Part shown: piece after piece, positions 53,850-62,700 of the stretch | How positions within the stretch are numbered: the first letter of the stretch is position 1 | Layout: every line of letters starts with the position of its first letter | Assembly: GCF_027947535.2 (NCBI RefSeq) | Contig: NZ_JAAGKO020000037.1 | Span: 1-64,000, forward strand | DNA: 64,000 nucleotides | Direction of reading: 5' to 3' | Source: Streptantibioticus silvisoli | Lineage (GTDB): Bacteria > Actinomycetota > Actinomycetes > Streptomycetales > Streptomycetaceae | The notes under the pieces: generated by a model | What the model saw: only the letters and a program-made list of their open reading frames with translations | What the model was told of the DNA's origin: nothing | Database searches by the model: none | Program-made: the position numbers and the translations under genes

Positions 53850-54851
53850 GCTTATCGTGTCTCCATCTGTCGGGGGGCCGCGGTCGCGGTCCCCGTGGGG
53901 GTCGATCGGCTCGATGCGGGCGATGGGCCGGCGGCGTCGGGCGAGGTGGTGTGCCCGGCGCCAGAGCCCGGGCGGTGCCCGCGGACCCCGGCCGGGCGAG
54001 GGCGCCGGCCGAGGCGCCGGGGCCACCAGCGGCCGTCGCGCGCCGGCCCGCGGTCGGGCGTCTCGTGCACCTCGCGCCCGGGCCGGCTACGGCGTGGGAT
54101 TCGCCGCCAGGGTAACGCCCGCTTCCCGGGGCCGGCGCCCACCCCGGGCGGGGGACGCGCCGACGGTCATTCGGCGCATCGGCCCGGCCCCGGCGGCGGC
54201 GGCGCGACCGGGCCGGGAACGTGCCGACGGTACGCAAACGCCTGGCCGGGGTCGGCCACGGCGACGGCGACGGCGCACGGGGGACGCTCGATGTGCATGC
54301 GTTTCACGCTACGGGCGGGGGCCGCGCAACGCTTCTCCATTCCTGACCGGTCGCGCGGGGACCGCGGGGAGCGGGACGGGCTCGGGGCGGAGAAGGGACG
54401 CAAGGGGATGGGGTGCGACGGAAGAGGGTAGGGAGAATTCACTCGTCGGAGTGCTGGCCCGCACGGCTTGCCCCGGCGGGAATTCCTCGCGCCGAACCGC
54501 TGTCAGTGCTGGTCAGGGCGGTCGGCGCTGGTCAGCGCAGTCACCTCACCGACGTCAACAGGCGGATCCCAACCGGTCCGCGCCCGGAGTCCGCAACCGA
54601 CCGGAGTCCGCAACCGACCGGCCCACGGCTGGCAGGACCACCGCCAACAAATCGACATCACGACCGGCCCACCACCGACAAGTCCAGCACCGACAAGTCC
54701 ACATGGCGACCGGTCCACCGCCAAGAAGGTCGCCCGCCAAGAAGATCACCCGGTGACCGGTCCGCAGCCGGCACGTCCGTAAAACGACCGGCGCCCACCT
54801 CGCACCCGCGCGGCTCGCCGCGTACCCCCGCGCCTACTCCGAAGGATGGCC
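53850..54851. other. 1-kb gap with short repeats, no gene recognised
   Basis: CCGGAGTCCGCAACCGA is tandemly duplicated at 54584-54600 and 54601-54617. ACCGACAAGTCCA occurs twice near 54679-54706. The area 54080-54310 is extremely GC-rich, with reading frames that are shadows of each other. No terminator or RNA gene seen. Confidence 0.5.
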
Positions 54852-55892
54852 ATGCCGACGTCGACCACGCCCGGAACCGGTTGGGGCGAGTGGAGCAACC
54901 TCGAAGGACAGCTGTTCTGCGCTCCCGTCCCGCGCCACCAGGCCGACGGCCGCCTCGCCCTGGTCGCGGTCGGTCCGCGGGCCGGGATCATCACGCGCGA
55001 GATCCTGCGCGACGGGACGTGGGACGGCGGGTGGACGCGGATCTCCGACACCTCCGACGCCCTCAGCCGCCCCGCGACCCTGCGGGACGACGACGGGCTG
55101 GGCCATGTCTTCTTCAACACCGGCGGCGGCACCCTGTACGGCGTCCGGCAGACCGCGGTCAACGGTGGCTGGAGCGGCCAGTTCGCCACCCCGGCCACCG
55201 GTGTCAAGGGGCCGCCGTTCGCGGTGCGCGCCGCGAACGGCGGTGTCCACGTCTTCTACCGCGGCACCGACGGCGACGCGTACGTGATCCGTCAACTCCC
55301 GGACAGCGGCGGCGGCTACAGCGACCCCGTCGGCCTGGGGCCGTCCGCCACCTTCCCCAGTGCCGCGCTCGACGGCTCCGGCAGGCTGGTCGTGGTCCTC
55401 CACCACGCCGACGGCCGGCTGTGCGTGCGCCAGGAGGTGGCGCCCGGCACCGGCGACTACGGCGGGCACGTCACCGTGGGCACCGCCGCCGAGACCGTCG
55501 AGGCGTTCGCGGTGACCGACGCCCGGGGCCAGGTCCACGTCTTCTACCGTTCCACCGGCGGCGAACTGTGGGGCGTGGCGCAGGACCCGGCGTACCGGGG
55601 CTGGGACGAGCCGCGCCGGCTGGCCGGTGCCATCGTGGCCAGGCCGACCGCGTGCCTCGGTCAGGACGGCCGGCTCAACGTCGTCGTGCAGGGCGACGAC
55701 GACTCCGCCCGGATCGGCGTGCAGACCGCGCCGGGCAGTCATGACTACGGCGCCTGGTCCGGCTTCGGCGGCAGCATCGGCAGTCCGGCCCCGGTCGTCA
55801 CCATCGCCGCCCACCAGGACGGCCGCCTCGTCGCCGCCCACCAGGCCGCCCGTACCCGTAACGCCTGGATCCGCGAACAGACCTGGACCTGA
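54852..55892 (+). CDS. PLL-like beta-propeller protein
   Basis: 346 aa. GAAGGA lies 5 bases before the chosen ATG; an ATG two codons upstream has it too close. The sequence is built of repeating blades with W-W and DGRL-V motifs: GWGEWSNLEGQLFCAPV, DGRLALVAVGPRAG, GGVHVFYRGTDGD, SGRLVVVLHHADGRL, GQVHVFYRSTGGEL, DGRLNVVVQGDDD and DGRLVAAHQAARTRNAW. This pattern matches the seven-bladed PLL/PHL fucose-binding lectin propellers. No signal peptide or membrane anchor, so it may work in the cytosol or leave by another route. Sugar-binding is an inference. Confidence 0.7.
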   Translation: MPTSTTPGTGWGEWSNLEGQLFCAPVPRHQADGRLALVAVGPRAGIITREILRDGTWDGGWTRISDTSDALSRPATLRDDDGLGHVFFNTGGGTLYGVRQTAVNGGWSGQFATPATGVKGPPFAVRAANGGVHVFYRGTDGDAYVIRQLPDSGGGYSDPVGLGPSATFPSAALDGSGRLVVVLHHADGRLCVRQEVAPGTGDYGGHVTVGTAAETVEAFAVTDARGQVHVFYRSTGGELWGVAQDPAYRGWDEPRRLAGAIVARPTACLGQDGRLNVVVQGDDDSARIGVQTAPGSHDYGAWSGFGGSIGSPAPVVTIAAHQDGRLVAAHQAARTRNAWIREQTWT

Positions 55893-56086
55893 CGGGCAGG
55901 AGGGAAACACCGGTGAACGGCCCCGGGCGGGCATGGCCGATCCGGGCCGGTGCCGTTGAGGCGGCTGGCAGGATGGTGGCGATCGGAGATCCGCGGCAAG
56001 GATCACGTCCGCGGCGGACGCCCGCCGACCACGCGGGCCACGGCCGCGGGCGCGGCCCGGCCGCTTACCAGGGGGAGTACGTTTCC

Positions 56087-56686
56087 ATGCCCAACGAGCA
56101 GGGCTTCGGGCCGCCGCCGCAGAACGACGGGCAAGGTCATCCGCCGCCACCGCAGAACCCGCCGGGGTACGGGTACCCGGGACAGCAGCCCGCGCCGGGG
56201 TACGGGTATCCGGGACAGCCGGCCGCGCCCGGTTACGGCTACCCGCAACCGGGCGGGCCGCAGTACGGGTATCCGCAGCAGGGCGTACCCGAGTACGGCT
56301 ACCCGCAGCCGGGCGGATATCCGGCGGCCCCGCCCGGCCAGGGGAACATGCTGGTGTCGATCGGGGACATCGCGGTGACGAGCGAGGTGATCATGACGCC
56401 GGCCGGGGCGCTGCCGCTCAAAGGCGCGATCTGGACGGTCACCGACATGTCCCGTACCGAGGAGCGGATGCCCGCCTACGCGGTGGTGCTGGCGATCGTC
56501 TTCTTCCTCGCCTGCCTGCTCGGGCTGCTCTTCCTGCTCATCAAGGAGAGGAGGACCACCGGCCACGTCCAGGTCACGGTGAACAGCGGCGGGCGCCATC
56601 ACGCCACGATGATCCCGGTGAACAACCCGCAGACCGTCATGCACGTCATGGGGCAGGTCAACTACGCCCGCTCGCTGTGCGCGTAG
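56087..56686 (+). CDS. Pro/Tyr/Gly-rich single-pass membrane protein
   Basis: 199 aa. GGGGGAG lies 9 bases before the ATG. Residues 10-90 are five or six GYGYP-type repeats, low complexity and likely unfolded. Residues 90-130 (MLVSIGDIAVTSEVIMTPAGALPLKG) form a small beta domain that ends at YAVVLAIVFFLACLLGLLFLLIK, the only membrane helix (about 132-155), followed by a short basic C-terminal tail that resembles a second beta segment (GHVQVTVNSGGRHHATMIPV). Function unknown. The 194-base interval before it holds no gene. Overlaps the next gene by 10 bases. Confidence 0.7.
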   Translation: MPNEQGFGPPPQNDGQGHPPPPQNPPGYGYPGQQPAPGYGYPGQPAAPGYGYPQPGGPQYGYPQQGVPEYGYPQPGGYPAAPPGQGNMLVSIGDIAVTSEVIMTPAGALPLKGAIWTVTDMSRTEERMPAYAVVLAIVFFLACLLGLLFLLIKERRTTGHVQVTVNSGGRHHATMIPVNNPQTVMHVMGQVNYARSLCA

Positions 56687-57102
56687 GCGCGGTCGCCGGC
56701 GCGGCGCCCCGGGCCGGTGCCGGCCGGCGCGCCCACCCGGCCGTCTCCCGCCTGGCGGTGCTCGCGGCCGGGGCGGCGGCGTCCGCGTACCTGTACCGGA
56801 CCGACCCGCACCAGCCGGGGCACTGGCTGCCGTTCTGCCCGTTCCACCGGCTCACCGGCCTGTTGTGCCCGCTGTGCGGCACCACCCGTATGGGGTACGA
56901 CCTGATGCACCGGCGCCTCGGCGCCGCGTGGCACGACAACACGCTGGCGCTGCTCGCCTCGCCCGTCGCCGTGCTGGTCCTCGCACGCTGGACCGCCGAA
57001 GGGCTGCGCGGCACCCGCTGGCGGCCGGTGCTGCGCCGCCGGGGAACGATCCTGGTGGTAGCCGCGGCGGTTGCGTGGACGGTTGTGCGGAACGTCTTTT
57101 GA
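56677..57102 (+). CDS. DUF2752 family membrane protein
   Basis: 141 aa. GTG start 10 bases inside the previous gene, so probably co-translated. The DUF2752 signature CPFHRLTGLLCPLCGTTR has two CxxC-like Cys pairs, and is flanked by hydrophobic stretches (VSRLAVLAAGAAASAYLY, TLALLASPVAVLVLA, ILVVAAAVAWTVV), giving three membrane segments. Function unknown in the family; the paired membrane neighbour suggests a shared complex. Confidence 0.82.
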   Translation: MRVGAVAGAAPRAGAGRRAHPAVSRLAVLAAGAAASAYLYRTDPHQPGHWLPFCPFHRLTGLLCPLCGTTRMGYDLMHRRLGAAWHDNTLALLASPVAVLVLARWTAEGLRGTRWRPVLRRRGTILVVAAAVAWTVVRNVF

Positions 57103-57286
57103 GTGGACGGCGCGGCGGCGGCGTTCCGGTGGGGTGGGGGCGCTGCGGAGGGGCGGAGCAGCGGGCCGCGTCGGGCGCGGGCCGTCGGTCCGGACGTGCG
57201 TCGCCGGTCCTGCACTCCCCCGCCGGGGCCGTCGGCCGGACGGGGTCGTCGTCCCCAAGGGGAAAGGTGCGGAAGGCCGGTGGGAT

Positions 57287-57925
57287 TCAGCCGATGACCA
57301 CGGGCTCGCCGGAGAGTTCGACCCCGGCCTGGCGGAGGTCCTTCATGGCCTGCCGGGTGGTGTCCGCCGCGACGCCGGCCGTGTAGTCGAGCAGGACGCG
57401 GGTGCGGAACCCCGCCCGCACGGCGTCCAGGGCGGTCGCACGAACGCAGTGGTCGGTGGCGATGCCGACCACGTCCACCTCACCGACGCCACGGGCGCGA
57501 AGCCAGCGCGCGAGCGGCGTGCCGTGCTCGTCGGCGCCCTCGAAGCCGCTCTTGGAGGCGGAGTGCGCCCCCTTGAAGAAGACGGCCCCGACCGCGCCGG
57601 AGGTCGTCGCGGGCTCGAAGGCCGGGTGGAACGAGCCCCCTTCGGTGCCGACCACGCAGTGCACGGGGAAGGAGTCCTTGAAGTCGGGATGGTCGGAGAA
57701 GTGGCCGCCCGGGTCGACGTGGTGGTCCCTGGTGGCCACGACGTGCGCGTACCGGCTGCCGGCGGTTTTCCCGACCAGTTCCGCGATGGCGGCGGCCCGG
57801 TCGGCGCCGCCCTTCACCGGGACGCTGCCGCCCTCGCAGAAGTCCTTCTGCACGTCGACGACGATCAACGCCCGGCCGTTCGCCGGCTTCGCGGGTTGCG
57901 CGGCCTTCGATCCACTGTTGCTCAT
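57287..57925 (-). CDS. pncA: Nicotinamidase
   Basis: 212-aa hydrolase converting nicotinamide to nicotinic acid for NAD salvage. The catalytic triad is D24 (VVDVQKDF), K118 (FFKGAHS) and C160 (GIATDHCVRAT). The metal-binding His/Asp block is RDHHVDPGGHFSDHP. The N-terminal 16 residues are a poorly conserved extension. Convergent with the DUF2752 gene; the 184-base gap between contains no clear hairpin. Divergent from the EF-hand gene. Confidence 0.9.
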   Translation of the reverse strand: MSNSGSKAAQPAKPANGRALIVVDVQKDFCEGGSVPVKGGADRAAAIAELVGKTAGSRYAHVVATRDHHVDPGGHFSDHPDFKDSFPVHCVVGTEGGSFHPAFEPATTSGAVGAVFFKGAHSASKSGFEGADEHGTPLARWLRARGVGEVDVVGIATDHCVRATALDAVRAGFRTRVLLDYTAGVAADTTRQAMKDLRQAGVELSGEPVVIG

Positions 57926-58091
57926 GCCGGAGCACTGCCCCGCCGCGCCCGCCGCCTCACCGAAGGGTTCCGTGATTCACCCGACCGCGTGGCTCTTGCC
58001 TCGGAGCGTTGCCCACCCCCCGACGCACGATAGGGCCGACAAGGGACTGTTCGTACATATGTGCTCGTGGATGCGGTCTTGTACCCCGACC

Positions 58092-58097
58092 TATAGT
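58092..58097 (+). promoter_or_regulatory. Candidate -10 box of the EF-hand gene
   Basis: TATAGT in an unusually AT-rich stretch (58040-58105) about 77 bases before the ATG. No convincing -35 box at the right spacing, so another sigma factor may be used. Confidence 0.35.
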
Positions 58098-58173
58098 CAT
58101 ATGGTGTCCGCCACGTCGTGGAGCGGACGGTGGCGGGGTGCACGGCTGGGGTTCGCAACGAGGGAGACCGCTC

Positions 58174-58713
58174 ATGGCCAGCGCGTTCCAGGAACGCAAG
58201 CTCACGGGGATGTTCGCCGCGTTCGACGCGGACGGCGACGGCTGTTTGCGCGAGGAGGACTTCAGGGCCCTCGTCGCCCGCTGGAGCCGGCTGCCGGGCG
58301 TGGGCCCCGGAACGGAGTTGCGCGCGCGGGTGGAGGCGCTGCTGATGGGCTGGTGGGCGGCGCTGCGGGAAGCCGGGGACGCCAACGGGGACGGCGCGGT
58401 CGGTATGGGCGAACTGCTGTCGCTCGTGGACCGGTTGCCCGCCATGGCCGCGGACGTCACCGCGACCGCCGAGACGATCTTCGACGCCGTGGACGCCAAC
58501 GGCGACGGCCGCATCTCCCCGCAGGAGCACCGCAGGCTGGTCGAGACCTGGAACGGCCGGCCCGTGGACACGACAGGGGTCTTCGAACTGCTCGACCTGA
58601 ACGGCGACGGCCACCTGAGCCGCGAGGAGTTCGCCGTGCTGTGGCACCAGTTCTGGACCAGCGACGACCCGTCGGACCCCGGCAACTGGCTCTGCGGCCG
58701 CTTCGCCGCCTGA
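58174..58713 (+). CDS. Four-EF-hand calcium-binding protein
   Basis: 179 aa, soluble. Four canonical loops start at D18 (DADGDGCLREED), D69 (DANGDGAVGMGE), D107 (DANGDGRISPQE) and D141 (DLNGDGHLSREE), each with the Gly at position 6 and Asp/Glu at 12, so all should bind calcium. This is the calerythrin-type layout known in actinomycetes, including Streptomyces. GGGAG ribosome binding site. Role probably calcium buffering or signalling. Confidence 0.9.
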   Translation: MASAFQERKLTGMFAAFDADGDGCLREEDFRALVARWSRLPGVGPGTELRARVEALLMGWWAALREAGDANGDGAVGMGELLSLVDRLPAMAADVTATAETIFDAVDANGDGRISPQEHRRLVETWNGRPVDTTGVFELLDLNGDGHLSREEFAVLWHQFWTSDDPSDPGNWLCGRFAA

Positions 58714-58905
58714 CGCTGCGCCCGCGGACGAAGGAGCGGGCGAACCGCGCGGCGCGTGCCGATGTCACCGTCGAGGGGCGGACGATCCTCGCGGACGTTC
58801 CGGTCACCTGGCTACTCTTCCTGGAGAAGCGGCTCACCGATCTGCGTACGTTCGTGAAGAAGCCTCCGGTGCTCGATGCCGCCGGGTCCTGGTCACCCGA
58901 CCCGT
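58713..58905 (+). pseudogene. Remnant of a conserved Streptomyces protein of unknown function
   Basis: The frame reads TKERANRAARADVTVEGRTI, then LADVPVTWLLFLEKRLTDL, then RTFVKKPPVLDAAGSW. This resembles the central part of a roughly 240-aa conserved Streptomyces protein that I recall from other genomes (DUF7873 type), but the N-terminal third and C-terminal third are absent and no start codon or ribosome binding site exists. It abuts the EF-hand stop. Likely a deletion remnant. The remaining 58906-59169 has a hairpin and no gene. Confidence 0.55.
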
Positions 58906-59057
58906 CGACGGACCGGACGCGTGCCGACGGGTGCGAGTTCGGCTCTCGCCCGCACCTCTGCCACGGTGCGGCGGTTCGCAGGAGGAAGACGACGGCTTCG
59001 TACTGATCCGCCCTCTTGAATGCCGCCGGCGTGCGCGATGGGTGGTGCCCACAGGGG

Positions 59058-59083
59058 CCCGGGAGCTGGATACGACTCCCGGG
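59058..59083. terminator. Possible terminator hairpin
   Basis: CCCGGGAG pairs perfectly with CTCCCGGG around a ten-base loop, between the EF-hand/remnant region and the convergent SUKH gene. Confidence 0.35.
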
Positions 59084-59169
59084 TCCCGCCACGCCGTGCC
59101 ACGCCGCGGCGGCCACGGCGAAGGCCTTCTCCCCGGCATTCCCCCAGCGCCTCTCCTTCCGGAAAAGGA

Positions 59170-59721
59170 TCAGCGGGGCTGCGTGATGGGGTAGGGGAAG
59201 AAGGGCGCGCTCTCCTCGTCCAGGTGGTCGGTGAGGATCTCCGACTCGAAGTCCCGGGCGAAGAGGCCGGCCAGGAATTCGGTGCAGGTCATGGGGTAGA
59301 TCTCGCAGTCCCCGAGATCGCAGTGCAGGACCACGACGGGCCAGGTCTCGGGCGGTTCGCCCGGCCGTACCAGCCAGTTGAGGCTGTCCGAGTCGGGGGT
59401 GTCGGCCCAGACGACGAGCAGCAGGTCGTCCATCGCCAGTTCGGCGGGGCGGTTGCCGTGCACCGACCACAGGTTCTTCAGGTCCCACATGTGTGACGTG
59501 TTGCGGGTGACCACGTCGCCGTCGAGAACCGTGGGCGGCGGCGCGAGCAGTTCGACGTGGTCGTAGAACCCGCCGACACCGTAGGCCTCCACCAGTTCCT
59601 TGTAGTCCTGGGGCAGCGCCCGCCCCAGGACTTCCTCCGCGGCGGCCCAGTCGCGCGGTCCGCCGCCGCCTGCCGACGGAGGCGGTGCCAAGGTCCGCAG
59701 CCGGTTCAGTGCACTGGTCAT
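59170..59721 (-). CDS. SMI1/KNR4 (SUKH) family immunity protein
   Basis: 183 aa. GAGGAAGCC precedes the ATG. The SUKH-type core AAEEVLGRALPQDYKELVEAYGVGGF plus VELLAPP is clear, then LLLVVWADTPDSD and VVLHCD strands. SUKH proteins are the most common immunity proteins for nuclease-tipped polymorphic toxins. It starts 59 bases after the RHS toxin stop on the same strand, so it very likely neutralises that toxin. Confidence 0.85.
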   Translation of the reverse strand: MTSALNRLRTLAPPPSAGGGGPRDWAAAEEVLGRALPQDYKELVEAYGVGGFYDHVELLAPPPTVLDGDVVTRNTSHMWDLKNLWSVHGNRPAELAMDDLLLVVWADTPDSDSLNWLVRPGEPPETWPVVVLHCDLGDCEIYPMTCTEFLAGLFARDFESEILTDHLDEESAPFFPYPITQPR

Positions 59722-59780
59722 CAGGCTTCCTCTCTGCCGGGCTCACCGGCCGGCGTGGGGTGAACGGGATCGTAGTGCCG

Positions 59781-62700
59781 TCACGCCCCGCACCCGGGAA
59801 CGTTGAGGATGGTGACCGCGTTCAGGTTGCCGTGTTCGTCGTAGTGGAGGATCTGCCGCACCGTTGTGTCGCTCTGCGGGTACGGCGTGAACTGGAACTT
59901 GCCGTCGGGGCTGGTCGCGCGGACGGTCATGCCGATGGGTCTGAGGTCCTCCGGGCGCAGCGTTTCGGGCAGCACCTGGTGATAGTGCGCGGTGACCTCG
60001 TAGTCGATGGAGCCGTGGACCCCGACGCCGTTCGCCGCCTGTCCCTCGTAGTGGTACATGATCGGGTGGTTGGCCCACCGGTGCATCGCGACGAAGTTCT
60101 GCGGGATCTTGTTGGAGCCGCCCAGGGACGCGGCCAGCAGGTGGGTGCGGTTGAACTTCATCCCGTTCTGCCAGCCGGGGACGGCACCGTTGCGGATGTG
60201 CGGGTCGGTGCTCTGCCCGAGCATGGCCGAGGTGATGTGTGCCGTCACCTTGGTGGGACGTCCGTGCTCGTCGAGGGGACTGTAGGTGACGTTGCCGCCC
60301 CACGTGGTGTCCTGCGGCTCCCACTTGTCCCAGCCCGGCAGGTTCGGCTTGTACTTCAGCCCGAGCGGGTCGGACCACGCCGTCGGGTTGGGGACGTAGC
60401 CGACGGGATCGGGGGCCGGGGACAGGCCGAGGGGATCGGGGGCGGTGTAGCGGGCGGTCTCGGGGTCGTAGTGGCGGAAGTGGTTGTGGTTCCAGCCGGT
60501 CTCGGGGTCGGCGTACTGGCCGGGGAAGCGCAGCGGGCAGTCGACGGTGGCGTCCCGGCCGGCGGTGGGCAGGCCCCACAGGGTGGTGCGGGGCTGCCAG
60601 GCGATGTCGCCCTCGGGGGTGAGCAGTTCGGTGGGGGTGCCGACGAGGTCGGTGACGATGGCGTGGAACCGGGCGTCGGTCCCCAGCGGGTCCGCGGCGT
60701 GGTCGACCTGGGCCAGTGGCAGGCCGCCGGGGCTGTACTCCCACGTGGTGGTGGCGCCCCGGTCGGTGCTCTGCTCGGCCAGGGTGACGACGTCCCAGGT
60801 GAAGTGGACCTCCTCGGCGACCGCCGCGGCATCGGTGAAGCGCTGTTTGCCGATGCGGCGGCCGGCCGCGTCGTAGCGGTAGCGCCAGTGGTGGCCGGCG
60901 GGCGTGACGGTGGCGATCAGCTGGTCGTAGCCGTTCCAGGTGAAGGTACGAACCTGCCGCTGCCCGTTCAGCAGGCGTTTGGTGCTGCGCACGACCCGGC
61001 CCTGCGCGTCGTGTTCGTAGGACGTGCGGCCGGCCCGCCGCAGCCGGGTGCCGTCGAACTCGCGCGGCGCGTCGTCCGGCGCGGTGACCGGGGTGGCCGC
61101 GTGGGTGAGGTTGCCGACGGCGTCGTAGGCGTAGCTCTCCGTCCAGCCCTCGGCGGTCACCGAGGTCACCCGTCCCGACGGGTCGAGCGCGAACCGGTGG
61201 ACACCGGTGGTCAGGTCGCGGATCTCGGTGAGCAGGTCGTCGGCACCGTAGGCGTAGTGGCGTTCCAGCAGCGGGGCCGGGTCGTCCGGCGTGCCGCGGG
61301 TGATGCTCCGCCGGGTCAGCCGGCCGGTGCCGTCCCAGTCGTGGCTCAGGGTCAGCCGGTCGTCGACCCGGCGGGCCGACTCGCGCCCGAGGGGGTCGAA
61401 CGCGAAGGTGGTGCGGTGCCCGGCCATCACCAGTGTCCCGGGCAGGTCGCGGGAGTCGTAGCTCCAGGTGGAGACCACCCCGGACGGTGTACGGCGCTCG
61501 GTGCGGCGCCCCAGCAGGTCGTAGGCGTAAGTGATGGTGCGGCCGTTGACGCTTTCGGCGGTGACCCGGCCCATCACGTCGTACTCGCGCAGCACCTCGG
61601 CGTCGGCGTTGCGGGTGCGCCACAGGTTGCCGGCGGCGTCGTAGTCGTGCGTGGTGCGGTCGTCACCGCAGGCGTGGGCGGTGACGCGGCCCAGGACGTC
61701 GCGTTCGAAGGTGACGGTCTCGCCGGCGCCGTTGGAGCGGGAGGCGAGCTGTCCGGCCGCGTCGTAGGTGTACCGCAGCACGCGGCCGTCGAAGTCGGTC
61801 TCCTGGACCAGCCGGCCGGTCGGGTCGTAGGCGTACTCCCACACCCGGCCGAGCGGATCGGTGACCGCCGTCAGGTGCTTCTCGGTGTCGTAGGAGAACG
61901 CGTAGGTGCTGCCGTCGGCCGTCGTGCTGCTCGCCACCAGGTCGAAGTGCGTGGGGGCCAGGGTGTGGACGACACCTGCCGCGTCGGTGTGGGAGACGAC
62001 CTTGCCGTCCGCGTCGAACGCCCATGACTCGCGCCGGCCGTCGGACCGCTCCACCCGTTCGACCTGGCCGTCCGTGGTCCAGCCGACCCGGACGGTGTTG
62101 CCCATCGGGTCGGTGGCCTCCACGATCCTGCCGAAGGCGTCGCGCCGCGCGGACGTCACCCCGCCGCGCTCGTCGGTGACCGAGACCGGCAGCCCGGCCG
62201 CGTCGGACACCATCAGCGTGCGTGCGCCCAGCGCGTCGGTGACGCCGGTGAGGTCACCGGTGTCCTCGTCGTACGCGTACGCGGTAAGGGCGCCGAGCGG
62301 ATCGACGGTGGCGAGCCGGTTGCCCCACGCGTCGTACTCGGTCCGCCAGACCCGGCCGGCCGGGTCGGTGAGGGTGACCGGCAGGCCCTCGACGTCGTAG
62401 GTGAACGCGGTGCGTGTGCCGTCCGGACCGACCACGGCGGAGACGTTCTCCGACGCGTCGTGCTCGTAGCGGGTGGTGCGCCCCAGCGGGTCGGTGAAGG
62501 ACTTCAGCAGCCGGTTGTCCTCGCTCCACTCCTGCACGCGGACCTGGCCGAGCGGGTCGGTGCTGCGGATGGTCCGGTACGCCGCGTTGAACTCGTGCGT
62601 CGTGGTGTGGCCGAGGGAGTTGGTGTACCGGGTGGTGCGGGCCGCGTCGTCGTAGGCGAACGCTCCGGACAGGAAGCCGTCCGATCCGGTGGTGCGCACG

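Noticed and set aside
54503-54749. Cys/Trp-rich minus-strand frames in the repeat zone
   Set aside because: They simply translate the short tandem repeats and lack start signals.
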